Shown: positions 19,709 to 32,098 of the stretch, in pieces | How the letters are laid out: each line of letters opens with the position of its first letter | Position numbering within the stretch: the stretch's first letter is position 1 | From: Mortierella alpina | Lineage: Eukaryota; Mortierellomycota; Mortierellomycetes; Mortierellales; Mortierellaceae | Assembly (NCBI GenBank): GCA_029449245.1 | Contig: JANATF010000002.1 | Span: 372,001-436,000, forward strand | Direction: 5' to 3' | Length of the DNA stretch: 64,000 nucleotides | Notes under the pieces: generated by a model | What the model saw: only the letters and a program-made list of their open reading frames with translations | Told to the model about the DNA's origin: nothing | The model's database searches: none | Position numbers and translations under genes: made by a program

Positions 19709-19923
19709 CCTCTGCCAGAAAAGATCTCTATCTTTTTTTTGTAGAGCTCAAGGGTGGAGAGGGTGGGACATACGTCCATGGCACCTATGACAATGCAAAT
19801 AGACCGTCCTCTGTAGGTCATTCAAGAGTGTAATCATAGTAGTCTCGCTCATTGGAAAGAAAATCGATCTATGGATGAGTTCCGATGAGCGACGAAAAAG
19901 ATGGAGATCTTTTCTGGCAGAGG
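19709..19923. mobile_element. 215-bp MITE, copy A
   Basis: Perfect 20-bp terminal inverted repeats CCTCTGCCAGAAAAGATCTC / GAGATCTTTTCTGGCAGAGG. A diverged relative is at 41128-41344, and similarity between the two loci continues outside the right end (ACATGGCACCGT). No target duplication identified. Confidence 0.75.
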
Positions 19924-20420
19924 GATTGGTCTCTTATTTCATTTTGTACTTTTTCGTTGGTAATTCAATAAAAAAAAAGGTCATACATACGGACATGGCA
20001 CCGTGGACAATGGTACGATAGACCACTCTATCGGGGAGTAGGGTGATCCATATGTTTCACATTCTTCATGAAAGTTGCACTTTTGCCCTTTCGCCTTTTG
20101 CTGTACAGTGCATGCATGACCCCCATCGGTCGACTTTCCCAATATTTAGGTTCATCCTCAGAGTAGCACAGCACCTCATTCAGTCCCCATCGAAGGACTG
20201 AACAATCATATGTCCGCATGGGTTAAAAGGCTCTGACTGACCTGGCTCGTCTCGGGTGTGGGTCATTCTTATTTCCCTCTCCTCTTTCCTATCCTCCCTC
20301 TCTTTTTTCCACTCCTCCCTCTCTACGGCATCTGCTCTCTTTATTTCGCGCAAACTCGACACTCGACGTCTTCACAAACCATTTCCTCTTCCTCCACTCT
20401 TCGCTTGAGGCACAGCGATA
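19924..20420. other. Intergenic/promoter side of the GCR1_C-like gene
   Basis: AT-rich spacer, then a CT-rich tract (about 20275-20400) directly upstream of ATG 20421, typical of a fungal promoter. No gene seen. Confidence 0.4.
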
Positions 20421-22237
20421 ATGAAGGTCAAAAGTCGTTCCTTGAGTAAACGTGAGGGCAAGGTCAAAAAAAGATCCTCGACTAAACGTGAGGGCAAGGT
20501 CAAGGTCGGTCAAAGTAAAAGATCCTTGCGCATGAAGTCACTCCCCGAGGAGGATGCAGGACTTGTCTATTGGAAAGTAAGTCCGAAGAAAGGAAAAAGA
20601 AAAAGAAAATAACAAAAAAAAAAAATTCAACGGCACTCCCATTTTTTACAAGCTTTGCATTCTGGGCGCCAGAACTCCCAAGTAACCCCTCCTTCCATAC
20701 CCGTCCTTTCGTCTGCATTTTATAATAGAAATTTTGCGTCAAGAACGATTGGCGCGCCGAGATACCGACCTTCGCAAACATACGGCGATATACAGAAGTG
20801 TTTGTCAACAACAAAGTACACGCCCTCAAACAGAAGGGTCATCATGGCCGTAGTTACGAGTATTTTCTAGGACCCGTCTGGCGTCTCAAGGCCCAACCTC
20901 TGAGCAGCACTCAACACGTAGCGGCATTGAAACCAGTTACGACAGCCCATATGTCACCAGCACCCAACAACAAGTCATTGGAGGGCTACAACCTCCATGC
21001 AGACGATACATCTCGGGCTTTAACATGCGCTATGAACAGGAACGACAACGACAACAATAACAAAAAGAGACTTATCATGATCGAGCTGGATTCAGATAGC
21101 GACAATCTGGCCGAGGACAGTTTCCAAACATCCGCGGCGGTGTTAGCGCCATCGAAGCCGCCCCGATCCCGTCAAAGGAAACTGACGCCTCCTCTTTCAG
21201 CCACTATGGTCAGTCCTCCTCGCAGTCAAGAGATGATCCCAGCCGTGCATGCTCATGGCCAAACAGTCGGCGTGTCTCACGCTTATGGCGCCCCTGGATC
21301 GGTTGGCACGGCATCAGATGACGGAGACGTGGACGACAAGTATCCTCAGTTCAAGGCACGGGAGTTCAATTTGGGGTTGACACACTTGTCCGATAACTTC
21401 ACACCGTACCGCATCCGCAGGGATGCCGACACCACAGTACCGCAGGTTCTTCAAGAGTGGCGTTATGGACTAACAGTCAATAAGGTTGTGGACAAAGGCG
21501 TGGTTAACCCGAATGCTATCCAAGTACTGAACAACAAATTCGGAGGTGAATGGAAAGACACAAAGGACAAGTACATTTATGAGTCAAGACGTGGTGTTGT
21601 GAAGGAATACCTTCGTCTGGTGATGGTGGAAGGTTACTCGGACACGCAAGCAATCGAGCTTCTGGAAAACAAACGCAACAAAAGAGCCATTGTCACCCTA
21701 TACAAAGACATCAAGGAGGCTGCAGCCACCAAGAAGGAGACCACGGCTTATGGAAAACACGAACCCAAATACCCCAAGCATCTCCTCCACCTGGGTGATC
21801 GAGTGCGAAAGCCACCTGGGACAGAAACGACTGGATTTCCATTACCAGTCCGTCAAATAATCTCTATCCCGAATATTTGGGAGGAATGGGAGATCGGTTG
21901 GGAGGGGAAACGATCCATCAAGAGCCTGATCAAGGACCACGGTATGGTCTACAACGATCCAAAGTACCGTGGAAAGTACGAAAACCATTTTAGGTTCAAG
22001 AACCAACTGGTCCGGACCATACATGAGGCAAAGAAGCAACAGATTGTCAAGACTCACGACGAGGCTATCGCAGCTCTGGAGACGATGCGGGGTACCCTGG
22101 AACCGTCCACTTTTTGCAAGAGCAAAGAGTTCAAGGACTTCCTGAAAGGGACGTGGAAGATTTCCACATCTGTCAAAGAGTGGTGGGAATGCGGTCAGCA
22201 TGCCTACATGAAAAACATGAGAAACATGAGAAAATAA
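20421..22237 (+). CDS. Spliced protein with two GCR1_C-like DNA-binding segments
   Basis: Exon 1 is 20421-20576 and exon 2 is 20729-22237 (intron GTAAGT...ATAATAG), giving 554 residues. Exon 1 is very basic and contains a repeated SxKREGKVK unit. Residues 120-220 are low-complexity. Two segments resemble the GCR1_C domain. One is around TVPQVLQEWRYGL (about 285-350). The other is IPNIWEEWEIGWEGKRSIKS followed by FRFKNQLVRTIHEA (about 440-500). GCR1_C is a DNA-binding domain known from Gcr1 activators and from Crypton-derived proteins. I infer a nuclear DNA-binding protein, perhaps domesticated from a Crypton; no recombinase is present. The final 47 bases and the 3' flank are tandemly duplicated. 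Confidence 0.7.
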
Positions 22238-22390
22238 ATACTTGGACTTATTTCCGTCCTCATTCTTCACCTCTTGGTTACGGCTCATATGCGGTCAGCA
22301 TGCCTATATGAAAAACATGAGAAACATGAGAAAATAAATACTTGGACTTATTTCCGTCCTCATTCTTCACCTCTTGGTTACGGCTCATCT
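22191..22390. repeat. Two tandem 100-bp units across the gene 3' end
   Basis: 22191-22290 and 22291-22390 are almost identical, starting GCGGTCAGCATGCCTA. Unit 1 carries the last codons and stop of the preceding gene, so unit 2 is a non-coding duplicate of the terminus. Confidence 0.9.
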
Positions 22391-22432
22391 GTGGCAGCAG
22401 CATTCATTACCCTTGTCTGAATACTGGTATTT

Positions 22433-22797
22433 GTGAGTGGTCGGTGGTGAGACCCACATCTCTTGCTCGCTCTGTCCTCATACCCCTAACTTGTAGCATA
22501 TGTCGGACTGATCAAAAACTAGTGCATCGATGCACAATGATTTCAAGGGGCACCATGGAAAAATTCAAGGGTATAGTAGCACAGCAACCGAGCAACTGAT
22601 TTCCTTGGCGAAGCGACCATGTGCTTAGCTTGCTTTTCGCGCATAGCAGTAATCTGAAGTTTTTTGCTCCTTCAAATCGGCTCTCCCCATCGGAGTAAAA
22701 AGAAGCGTTGGATTGATTGCTCGCCCATGGAGTGGAAACGTACGCCGTTGTTTATTTAGTCCGTGTGAGCAACGTTAGGTCTATCCTATGGATGGAA
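22433..22797 (+). repeat. Solo copy of the DIRS-type terminal sequence
   Basis: Homologous to the complement of 1860-2260 over its whole length, with many substitutions and small indels. No gag or RT follows, so this is a solo terminus or a truncated insertion. Confidence 0.65.
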
Positions 22798-23143
22798 TAT
22801 GGTCCTTGAAATTGAACTTTGCATGAAAAGACTCCGTCGCCTCGGATCATTGGTACTATTATGATTCGAGGTTATATGTGCGATTTTCATGGGATTATTG
22901 ACTGACAGCTGTAAGACCGACAACGCACCCTTTGAGGACCATCTAGATCCTTCGAAGCTGCTGTGCATTTTTGACAACGACACATGCGCAAGTCCCAGCT
23001 GGACGATGTCAATCATGCTCTTCTCCGCCACGTGGGCGACACATTCATAACCATGATCAAGCAAGCAAGCTAGTGAGTTAGTGCTCAATAAGAATAGCCT
23101 TTCTTTTTCATTTCTTTGAATTTTATAGCATTTTTAATCGAAT
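22798..23143. other. Intergenic 3' flank of BLM10
   Basis: No gene or RNA seen. Contains AATTTTATAGC just before the BLM10 stop that may act in 3' end formation. Confidence 0.4.
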
Positions 23144-26100
23144 CTAAGCATAATAGCTCGGCGAGATCAACATGTCGCTCAAGACCTCCAGTTCCTCCTG
23201 CGTGAACCTCTTCTGGTCCTCATGCCACGTATCCTGATGCGTGCGCTTGAAATCTCCAAACACCTTCTTGACCGTGGTCGACACGGGCGGTGGGTCCGAG
23301 AAATACGCTGACAAAAACACCATGACCTCGGGCATCCATTTAGGAATGTCATACGGGAAGGCCTCCAGTAATGAGGACAGGCCTAAAACTCCAGCATGTC
23401 GCTTCACCAACGCATCTGAGTATCCCTCCGGCAGTAAAGACGATGACAACGACGACGAATCCTTGGGTCCTGCACGATCACGCTTCCGTCGAGCGGGTAA
23501 AGGCGTGGACCGGAGAAGGTCCTTGAAATGCTTGATCAGCGTCTGCGTCGCATCTCGTTGCGAGCAACGGACAATTCCTGAGAGCGTGGAAGCCGCTAAT
23601 TGTCGAACCTGAAAGGAGAAAAAAAAAGTACGAGTCGATCGTCAAAGTTTGTTAGTCAATCAGGCCTTCTTTCCGGCACTCGCCAAGAATGGCCCTCCAA
23701 CAGCGACGAATGTTCTATGCAGCTACAAGTTTTTCCCCCTCTCCAGTACCTCAATCTGTGGGTCCAGCAGCATGCCCGAGACAGCGTCCATAACCTTGAC
23801 CATCATCGCCACGTCCATAGAGAACAGGTTGGTGTAGAAAAAGATTTGCACCACCGGCAAGACATTGCTGCGCACATGCCAACTCGTCGAATCCTTCAAG
23901 ATCCTGTAAAACATATCGACCATCTGCGGCATGAGCTGAGCTGGGTACACGAACCGCGCCAGCTGGAGGAGCGAAAGCGTAGCCAGTTGCTGCAGGTCCT
24001 GATCATCTGGAATATCCTGCATCTGGAAGAGTTCAGGGATCAACGGCAAGATCACACCGTACGTTGCCTGCACGCGGTACCCTGAAAGCGCCTGAAAGAC
24101 CCATGCTAGAACTATTGTTTGTTAAAGAAGAGAAAGAGATCCAGGCAACACATGTTAGCCACTTGCAGCAGAAGCGATATAGTACAAAAGATGTACCTCG
24201 AAAATAAAAAAAGGACAACTTGCCTGTTTTGCCCGCATTCGTATATTCTGAAGCCCCTTGGATTGCCGGCGGACGTTCAACTCTCCACTTGTCCAAATTC
24301 GTGACAAGATCCTGGATCTCCCGAGCTGGTTTTTCATCCAAAAAAGCGTCTACAACACCTGAGCCGCTGGAAACCTCCTGCTTTTGCGTCCTCAAAAATT
24401 CGTCTACGGTTGCATAGGAAGGATGCGACGCCAGTTGATACAGCTCATTGATCACTGGTCCCAGAACCTCACGGACCTGCTTGTACGGATGTGCAATGTG
24501 CTGCAGACACTCGAACCGCAAGGCCGGCGTGAGCAGCGAGACCCTCCACGAAAACGAAATCAGGACCGCGCGCGTAAAGAACATGACCTTGGACTCTGAG
24601 AATGCTGCGGTCGACTCTTTGTCCAACGAGGTCCCAAAAATGAGTGTGATCAATGGCAGCACCCGACGAGGATCTCTGTAGAAGCACGCGTACTTGACAA
24701 ACCGCTCCCAGTAGACCAGCGAATCGGGCGTGCATTGCTGGAACGTCTTTTTCAAGAGCGGACTCAGCCAGGCCCACATACGATCCAAGCCTTCCTTCTT
24801 CCAGTGCTTGCTTCCGCGAATCATACCTCCGATCAACTCTGCGGCTGTTCTTTGCGCATTCTTGTCGTCCACGCGCGAGCAGAGCTTGGTCGCCACCGGC
24901 TCCACAACGGCCAAAAGACGTTCCTCCCAGAGGCCAAACATGGACTTGTACAGTCTTGCGTGCTCGCTGCTAAAGGCATCGTGTCTCTCACCTCGCACGG
25001 GCTCTTGTGCCATGTATTCGACCAGCGTCTCCCAAAACACCGATTGTTGAAACGTCATTTCCAAGTGGTCATATGCCGGTCGGGACTCGGCGTCGATCTC
25101 AGGCATGACAAAGCTATTGGTCCGAGGCAAGTAGGCCCTGAACGACTTTGGCCAGGCCAGCCAACCAGTCGATCCGGCGTCGTTCAACATACTGGTGGTA
25201 AGCGACAAAAGACAAAGAGTTAGAGTGACATGTCATACCACTGAATCGCTGGCCATGATGAATCCTGGTCCCATAAACACCAAAGGGACATACCTCGCTT
25301 CCGGATGATCATAGTCAATCTCGGCCACAGACGACTTGAGATAGTCCCACGTGAAATCCTGAGGTAAATTCTCGGGCAAGGACACTTGTCGCCTCAGAGG
25401 GTGCGATGCCTTCCTGATAATGAGACTGTAGGCATCACCCTGGGCAAAGGCCCTCACTTTGAGATTGACCATGATCGCCGTGAGACTCGAGAGGGCAATT
25501 CTTCGGACTGTGGGCATCTCCGAGAGCAGGCTCTTGGCCTCAAACTCTGCAATTTCGAGACTGCAAGCGATCTCGGGTCGCATCAACATCTCGACAAAGC
25601 TCATGGTCATGGTCTGATACCGCCAATGCAAGTTTTCGTCACGTACAAGCTCTGTCAGCGAGACCAAGAGGTTATCGTAGGCCTTGACGCTGTTCAGACG
25701 CCGGTTCTTGGCCTTGTTAGTCGCACGGCTAACTGTATCCGCGTCAAAGACTAGGCCGTGCTTGTCTTTAAAGGCATCAACGGCTTGGGCAAAGTCTGTG
25801 GTGGTGAGGACCATGAACGAGGTGTGCGTCAGGTTGATGATGTACTCGAGGAAACACTTGCGCACCAGGGCTTGAACACTAGGTTTATCGGCGTGGTGGG
25901 CAGTGCATAGACGGAGGACATAGTCCGGAACGAAGCGCCAATCGCGCAAACAAGGCAGGGTCAGTGTCCTGGCGCTCAATAGATACAGCGCTCCTTTCAT
26001 TTTCTCATAGTCCGTATCTACAGTAGAGGCAAGAGCATGCAAATCAGGGTCAGCAAAATACAAAGCAAGAAAATGACACAAATACAGTAGGATTGTGTTG

Positions 26101-29100
26101 TGCAGAAAAAAAAACATGGCAGTCAAGGCGGGCCCGTACTTGAGCTTTCCAGAGCCTTTAGAAGGGTAGGGATGACAAGGTTCTTGGCTCCCTGGAAGCA
26201 CCTCACGGCCTTGAGCAGTGCATGCTGCGATTTCCTGTGATTTCGTGAAACAGGTAGGTGGTCAGCTTTTTGTTTTCTTTAGGAGGTGTGGTTCAAATCT
26301 CGATCTTGCAAACATTTCCCGATGAGAGACGGAGAGAGACTTACTTTCTCACATCTGTGTATTGGCTCAGAGACAGTTCTGTCAAGTCCATGATAAGCTT
26401 GTCGTGCAACTCCGTCTTGGCTCGGCCGTACGAATTAACCCTAAGTCGAAGGGCGTGAAATACTGCGGCGCGACGACAGCGAAGAAGGCGCGGGTGTGTC
26501 TTTTTGTTATCGCCCGGAATCTTGTACATCTGCTTCAAAAAGTCGTATCCTTTCCTGATGATGTCGTATGAGCTGCTTTCCAGTCCGTGGTCGGAGAGAA
26601 AGACACGAGCAGTCTACAAATAGAAGGCGGCAAAAGATTAGCGCCTACAATCTCGTAAAGGTGCAGGACAAAGGCATAAAAAGAAATGACATACCTTGAC
26701 CAGGATCTTGATGTTCTCAACATCGTCCTCGCGCTTTGTCTGGAAGAAAACCAAGAGTTCGTGGAGCAGTTCACCCGTCTCTGCTCGAATCTTCCTGATC
26801 CGCTCTGTTCGAGGATCGTTGCTGTCCGTGAGGCAGTATTGGACCTCGAGTCGCTTCAATGGTTGGACCGAGGCAGTGTCTTCGCCCATGCTGGCTTTGG
26901 AGATGGGGCTGTCGCCATCGTCCTCCACAAGCAGCACCATTCCCGTCACAAAGGCTTTGATTATTGTAATGGTCTTGCAAAATTCGATTGAGAGTTGCTT
27001 GCCTTCCAGCATGGTCGAGGTCATTAGCTCCCGAGCATGCTCCATGGCTGGCAGGTGGAACGTCTCGACAAGATCAATACCAAAGTTGATCTCATCCTGC
27101 GAGGGCACATGCCAGTCGAGTTGGTCGTTGCCTGATTCCTTTAGCGTTCCCCAATGCTTGTGTGATTCGCTCATGAAGACTGTATAGATCGATACCGCAA
27201 GCAAATAGGAACAGCATTCATTAGTATCACGTAGTACAGCGATGATTTTTTTTGATGACATGCTGACACACATCGTAGGATAGGTAGGAGAACAACGTCA
27301 TAATTCGATGCACACCTTCATCGTTCCACTGCGCGGGTTCGTGAGAGCGCAAGTCCAAGAGATAGACGCCAAGCAAGTTTTGAAGCAATGAGACCACAGC
27401 CTTTCCAGCCAGCTTGTATCCTTGCCGGTCCTGACACTTGTCCATCATCAACTGCGTGAGGCTCATAATTTCCTGCTTGTGTCCCATGAGGTCACTGGAG
27501 AGGAACAGGTGGTTTAGGAGACCTTGGTTGTAGTGCAATGAATCATCCCTGTGCAAGTGCGAGTAGACCAGGGAAGGCACAGAACTTGCGCCATGCTCAA
27601 TTTCAGACCGGATTAGGCGGTCTAGAACCTCAAACACCCGGCCCATCGAACGCTTTCGATCTGCTGCAGCCCAGCACTGAATAAAGGCTCCCATGGCTTT
27701 TCCTGCGTTGGTCATAGGCGACGATTCCAGCTGCTCAATTACCAATTTGGTCGTCATGTCGTAGAGCTTGGGCGACAGCTGGCCAAACAGGATTTCGAAG
27801 CAATACTAAAGCGAAGATTTAAGAGAAGGCTGCTTAGCACTAGTGGTGCCTTAGGTTCCTTGAGTACGGAGGGGTTCTTTAAACACGAGATGCTTACGCT
27901 GATGGTCTTGGTAACATGTCCTTCCACAGAATCTGCCTTTTTTCCTTGTCCCACATCGGGATAGTTTGCAAACTATGCAGAAGAGTTGACAACAAATAAA
28001 ATGAGGAAAAAGGAGTAGGTGAGCCTCCTATGTCACAGTTACAGATCCTGCAAACGCATAGTCTGCTTTGGCTAGCTCACCATGGCAATAATCCTGCGTA
28101 AAAACTTCATCAGCCATTCCTCAAACTCTGAGGTCGTTGCTTTTCTGGTCGAGTCTTCTAGATCCATGTCCACCATCTTGTCAGCATCCGTCATATCCTC
28201 CTCCATGCCGCCCCACTGAAACCCAGCACTGCCCATCTCTGTCAAGTCTCTGATGGGGACTGTAGCCGCCATGGACGCTACAAACAGCAATGTGTACCAC
28301 GTCTTGACGGGATCGTTGAGGTCGACACCGGGTACTGTCAGGTGCAACAGCGGCGTCAGATGTTTCCCGCCTTGAGGAAAGTGTTCGCGATTGAGCATTG
28401 GTACAGCAATGGATCCTAGAGCTGGAATGACACTCGTTGTTCGATGAGTTTCCGTTAGAGACTCCAGCGAAGGATATGCATTCTCGAGAATGCCGGGGAT
28501 GATGAGCTTTGGTGCGATCCATGCGAGGTATCGTAGCGTCAGCTGGGTCTGTGCGGCAGCGCGCTGGTCCTTGGAGAACATCATCAGGAACACCACGCCC
28601 TTGACGGACTGTACGAACTTGTTGTTGATCTCGGGTGTCAAGCGTAGCTCCTGTGGTGTCTTACACTTGGCTTGTTTCTCTAAAACGTGCCACATGGGTT
28701 GATACCAGTGAGGTTAATTACAACAGAGAGATTGACAAGAGTTTGTTTCTGTCATTGTCCGCAGCGAGATACGTGGCTTACCTTCGTTAAGTCGCTGGAG
28801 GTACTCCCAAGCAAGGAGCTGAAGAAAGAGTGAGAGGGTGTAGGACCATTGGCCCGAGTTGGAAGGGTGATAGAAAGACTCTGTCGCTTGAATAAGGTCA
28901 CCAAAATGTGCCAGAGACGAAGATTTTGGATCCAATGATTCCGCGACGGGATTTATCGTGTGGACGATGAACATGGCAAACGAGCCCATCCGTAACTGAG
29001 TGAGAGAAAAGAGAGAAAAAACAGTGTTGAGCGAGTATCCTGGACTACTTTTGCCTGCATTTCGCATACAAGGCACCTTATGGAAAGGGAAGACATACGT

Positions 29101-30696
29101 CGTTGCGTGCAACAGCCTTGTGAGATCCACCTCCCTCTGCGTCAACTGAATTGGCACGTTGACCTTTTCCAACGGGTAAGCTGAGCGCACTCAGTCCCAT
29201 AGAATAGACGGTGCGAGCCTGGTCGGGTGTGAACATGTCCTTGATCCCGATGTTGTCCCTGGCGACGCGCCCTAGCAAGGACAGGAAATTTCGGTCGAAT
29301 TCGGTCGAGTGTGCGACCATGGACCAGAGGCGAAAGATGGCCGGCATCCATACCCGAGGATCCATCCCGGATTCAATGTCTGTTGGGAGAAAGGTGCATA
29401 GATATGACTGGGCCTTGAGGAGCTCTGGCAGATTGCTAGTGTCCATTTTCGGGATAAACTCTTCCAAAATCTCTGCTGCTGCCTCGGGCGGGAAGAATCT
29501 GATTACGAAATGGACGGAAGGGAGCACACAGAGGTGGGTGAGCATGGGCGTGTGTGAAGACCATGCTAAACGCAGTGGGAAGCCAAAGAGTCGTGTCTTT
29601 CATTCTGTCTATAGTTCCTCGGCCTTACCTTTGTGCTTGGTCGACAAGGCGGACGATCCTGCTCATGCGTTTGCTATGAAAACGAAAGTACGATGCATAA
29701 TGCGGATTAAATTACCGCACATTCCAATACCCACCAGGAGAGGAGCCTCAAAGAAATACATGGGCTAATATGGATGAACTAGAAGGGGGTGGGGGGAGGG
29801 GAGGAGGGGAGGAGGGGAGGAGGGGAGGAGGGGAGGAGGGGAGGAGGAGGGAAAGGTGTGGAGCACAGCAGGATATGCACATTCAAGGAGGCGAGGAGGT
29901 GATTGCACAGATCACACAGAGAGACTGGCAGATCTGATGCGTACACAGCCAAAATTAGGGACACTTACGATTCCGATAACAAGGCTCTCTGTCTGTTCTT
30001 GGGGAACAAGATCCGTTCCAGAATATCGTAGATGGGTCGCCATGGCAGCGTCAAGTCCTTGGGTCCGATCAAGTCCTTCTTTCTAGGGTGTAGAGTGAGA
30101 GCAGACAAGAGAAGAAACAAAGCAGCCAGTGCCTAGGTCAGTGACAAAGAGTCAGAGGTCGATCGACGCCAGGATCGCATTCTTCTGCAAACACTGTAGG
30201 CATGCTGTAGATGTAGAAGGACGATCGATGCGAGACGCGCGTACTTGATCAGACGACGGCAAAAGACGGACCAGGCTTCGACCATGGTGATGTCCATTCC
30301 GGGGGCAATGGTGAGTTCCCAAAAGACCTTTGCAAAGGCGATGCGAGTCTCTTTGGGCAGCGCGTACTTTAGATCTAGATATCTGGAGGAAGAGGAGTGC
30401 CGTACAAGGCGCGTTAGGCTGCGAGCTGTTGCTTTACAGCGATGCTACCGACAACAAGGTGCGTACTGGTTGAGCTGCTTGGCCCAGTAGAGTGCGCCTG
30501 GGGCCCAGTCCTCGGATTGGAGCGAGAGGCCAAAGTGGTGGACGATGTTGTCGAGCATGTCGGCGGCCTCGCTGGCCAGGGAGTGGCCATAGGGCAGGAG
30601 ATTGCGCAGGTGGGTGGCGAGGTCGCCCCATTGGGCAGAGTGCATGGCGAGGGTGGTGGAGGAGTCGATATGCGGTGTGGTGGTGTAGGGCGGCAT
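23144..30696 (-). CDS. BLM10: Proteasome activator BLM10/PA200 (PSME4 family)
   Basis: Sixteen exons with preserved frame: 30467-30696, 30245-30382, 29969-30082, 29629-29673, 29099-29498, 28782-28995, 28081-28679, 27898-27972, 27316-27805, 26695-27179, 26345-26613, 26140-26234, 25294-26017, 24224-25191, 23750-24111 and 23144-23608 (total 1,890 residues). The family caps the 20S proteasome without ATP in nucleus and cytosol and is built of HEAT-like repeats. Diagnostic stretches: YLDLKYALPKETRIAF (start of the HEAT solenoid), RFFPPEAAAEILEEFIPK, FYHPSNSGQWSYTL, LDWHVPSQDEINF, VRQLAASTLSGIVRCSQR. The C-terminus SPSYYA is the HbYX-type tail that docks in the alpha-ring pocket. Length matches PA200 (about 1,840) and Blm10 (about 2,140). 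Intron 14 has a GC donor (AG|GCAAGT, 24223). The start ATG is chosen where family-like sequence begins; a longer N-terminus is possible. Confidence 0.95.
29783..29852. repeat. GGGGAGGA-type minisatellite in BLM10 intron 3
   Basis: About eight G-rich GGAGGGGA units on the plus strand (C/T on the transcribed strand), a possible G-quadruplex former. Confidence 0.85.
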
Positions 30697-30845
30697 ATGG
30701 GGATCACCGGCAGCAGCGGGCGGGGTATTCCAGAGATGCAGCGAGTGGGCGAGAGACACAGAGAGGGTGGGAGAGCGAGCAGAGTAAAGGGGAATCGGAT
30801 TATTCAAGGCTGGCCTGACAACAACATCAAAAGCGATAACAATGA

Positions 30846-30920
30846 GCGAATGAATTAATGAATGATTGAATGATTGAATGAATGATTGAATGAATGAATG
30901 AATGAAATGAAATGAAATGA
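30846..30920. repeat. Tetranucleotide microsatellite (AATG/ATTG)n in the BLM10 leader
   Basis: Tandem GAATGAATGATT repeats directly upstream of the gene. Open frames through it (Phe/Ile/His/Ser repeats) are artefacts. Confidence 0.85.
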
Positions 30921-31084
30921 ATGCGGATGCGCGGCGATGCAGATGCAAGTGCACACTCAGGGACACGAGGCAAGAAGGACAGGGGGGGAGCACCGGTGAC
31001 CGCAGAGAGAGCGAAAGAGAGACACAGAGACGCAGAGGGATGAATGAACACGGTGATGCAGAGCAGAGAGAAAGACTAGAACAA

Positions 31085-31143
31085 ATGAGTTGCGTGCGTG
31101 GGTGTGCGTGCGTGTGCGTGCGTGTGCGTGTGCGTGTGTGATC
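31085..31143. repeat. (TGCG/TG)n microsatellite
   Basis: GTGCGTGCGTG runs in the BLM10 upstream region; low complexity. Confidence 0.85.
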
Positions 31144-32098
31144 GTGTTCAACGATCAGTGACTGCTGTCTGCGGTGCACTTCTGTTCAACAATTGGTGGC
31201 GCGTAGGAAAAAAGCACACATGTGCTTTTCCCTCATGGGCATCGGACCATCGGATTGACAAGCAAGCCCTCAAGCGTCTTACAACGCTGGAGGTAGGAGA
31301 ACAAACAGAAGGCAAAGACACGAAAGCGTCATCCCTCTTAGACCCTTCCTGTTTATTTATGAGTTGCTGACAAAGGCAGCAAGCAACCCCCTTCTCTCCC
31401 TCCCAGGTCAGCGCATCAAATACGACAAGAACAAGAAGGAAATATTTGAGGTGGAGGGACGTGTTATGGAACGGGGCGAAAAATGTCAAAGAGGAGAAAG
31501 TTGCGGCTGAGAAAACTCGCCCATGAAAAGGACGATTCTCATCGACACACACACCGACTGATTCTGCCCCAGCAATCAATCCCTTCATTTCCGGCTGTTA
31601 CCTTAGCAGCCTCGCCTTTCCAGCACTCGCAATGAGCCCCCTGGACTAGGTTCTGTTCTCTTGCTCTCTTTGAGGGGCAAGGCCCTTTCTCCTTGCTTCC
31701 CTCCTTTCTATTCCCTGGCATCTCTCCATGTTCTATGCGTCCATCAATCTTTGTCCGTATCTACCCTTATCACTTATTACCTGAGGCTCGATTTCTTGCC
31801 ATGGTTCCTCGCATGTATTTAAAAGCCTTTCAGCTCGCGCCTCCGTGGATAGCAAGAGAACCTTGGTCATCAACTGGTCCAAAGACCTAGAGAGGTGTCG
31901 GTCTATTCTCATCATAGGTTTCCATGAACGTATGTATAACCCACTCTCCCCACCCTGAAGCTCCGGAGGAAAAGGTTCTGGTAGAGGAATCGTTCCTTTA
32001 TTTCGGTAATTCGGTAGAGGAAGGGTAAATACACAAGGACACCGCCAACAATGCGAACACAGAACGTCCACTGTTGCCTCATGTCGGCATCATTGTCT
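31144..32098. other. Intergenic, BLM10 promoter side and 3' flank of the secreted protein gene
   Basis: No supportable gene. Around 31900-31950 there is a segment (GGTCTATTCTCATCATAGGTT to GTATGTATAACCC) that resembles 41045-41095, suggesting a dispersed short repeat. Confidence 0.4.

Noticed and set aside
23600-24085. Plus-strand ORF over the BLM10 C-terminal exons
   Set aside because: Antisense shadow of exons 15-16.
30700-31179. Long N-terminal extension of BLM10 with Phe/Ile/His/Ser and Thr/His repeats
   Set aside because: Encoded by the AATG and TGCG microsatellites; no protein-like conservation, so the start was set at ATG 30696.
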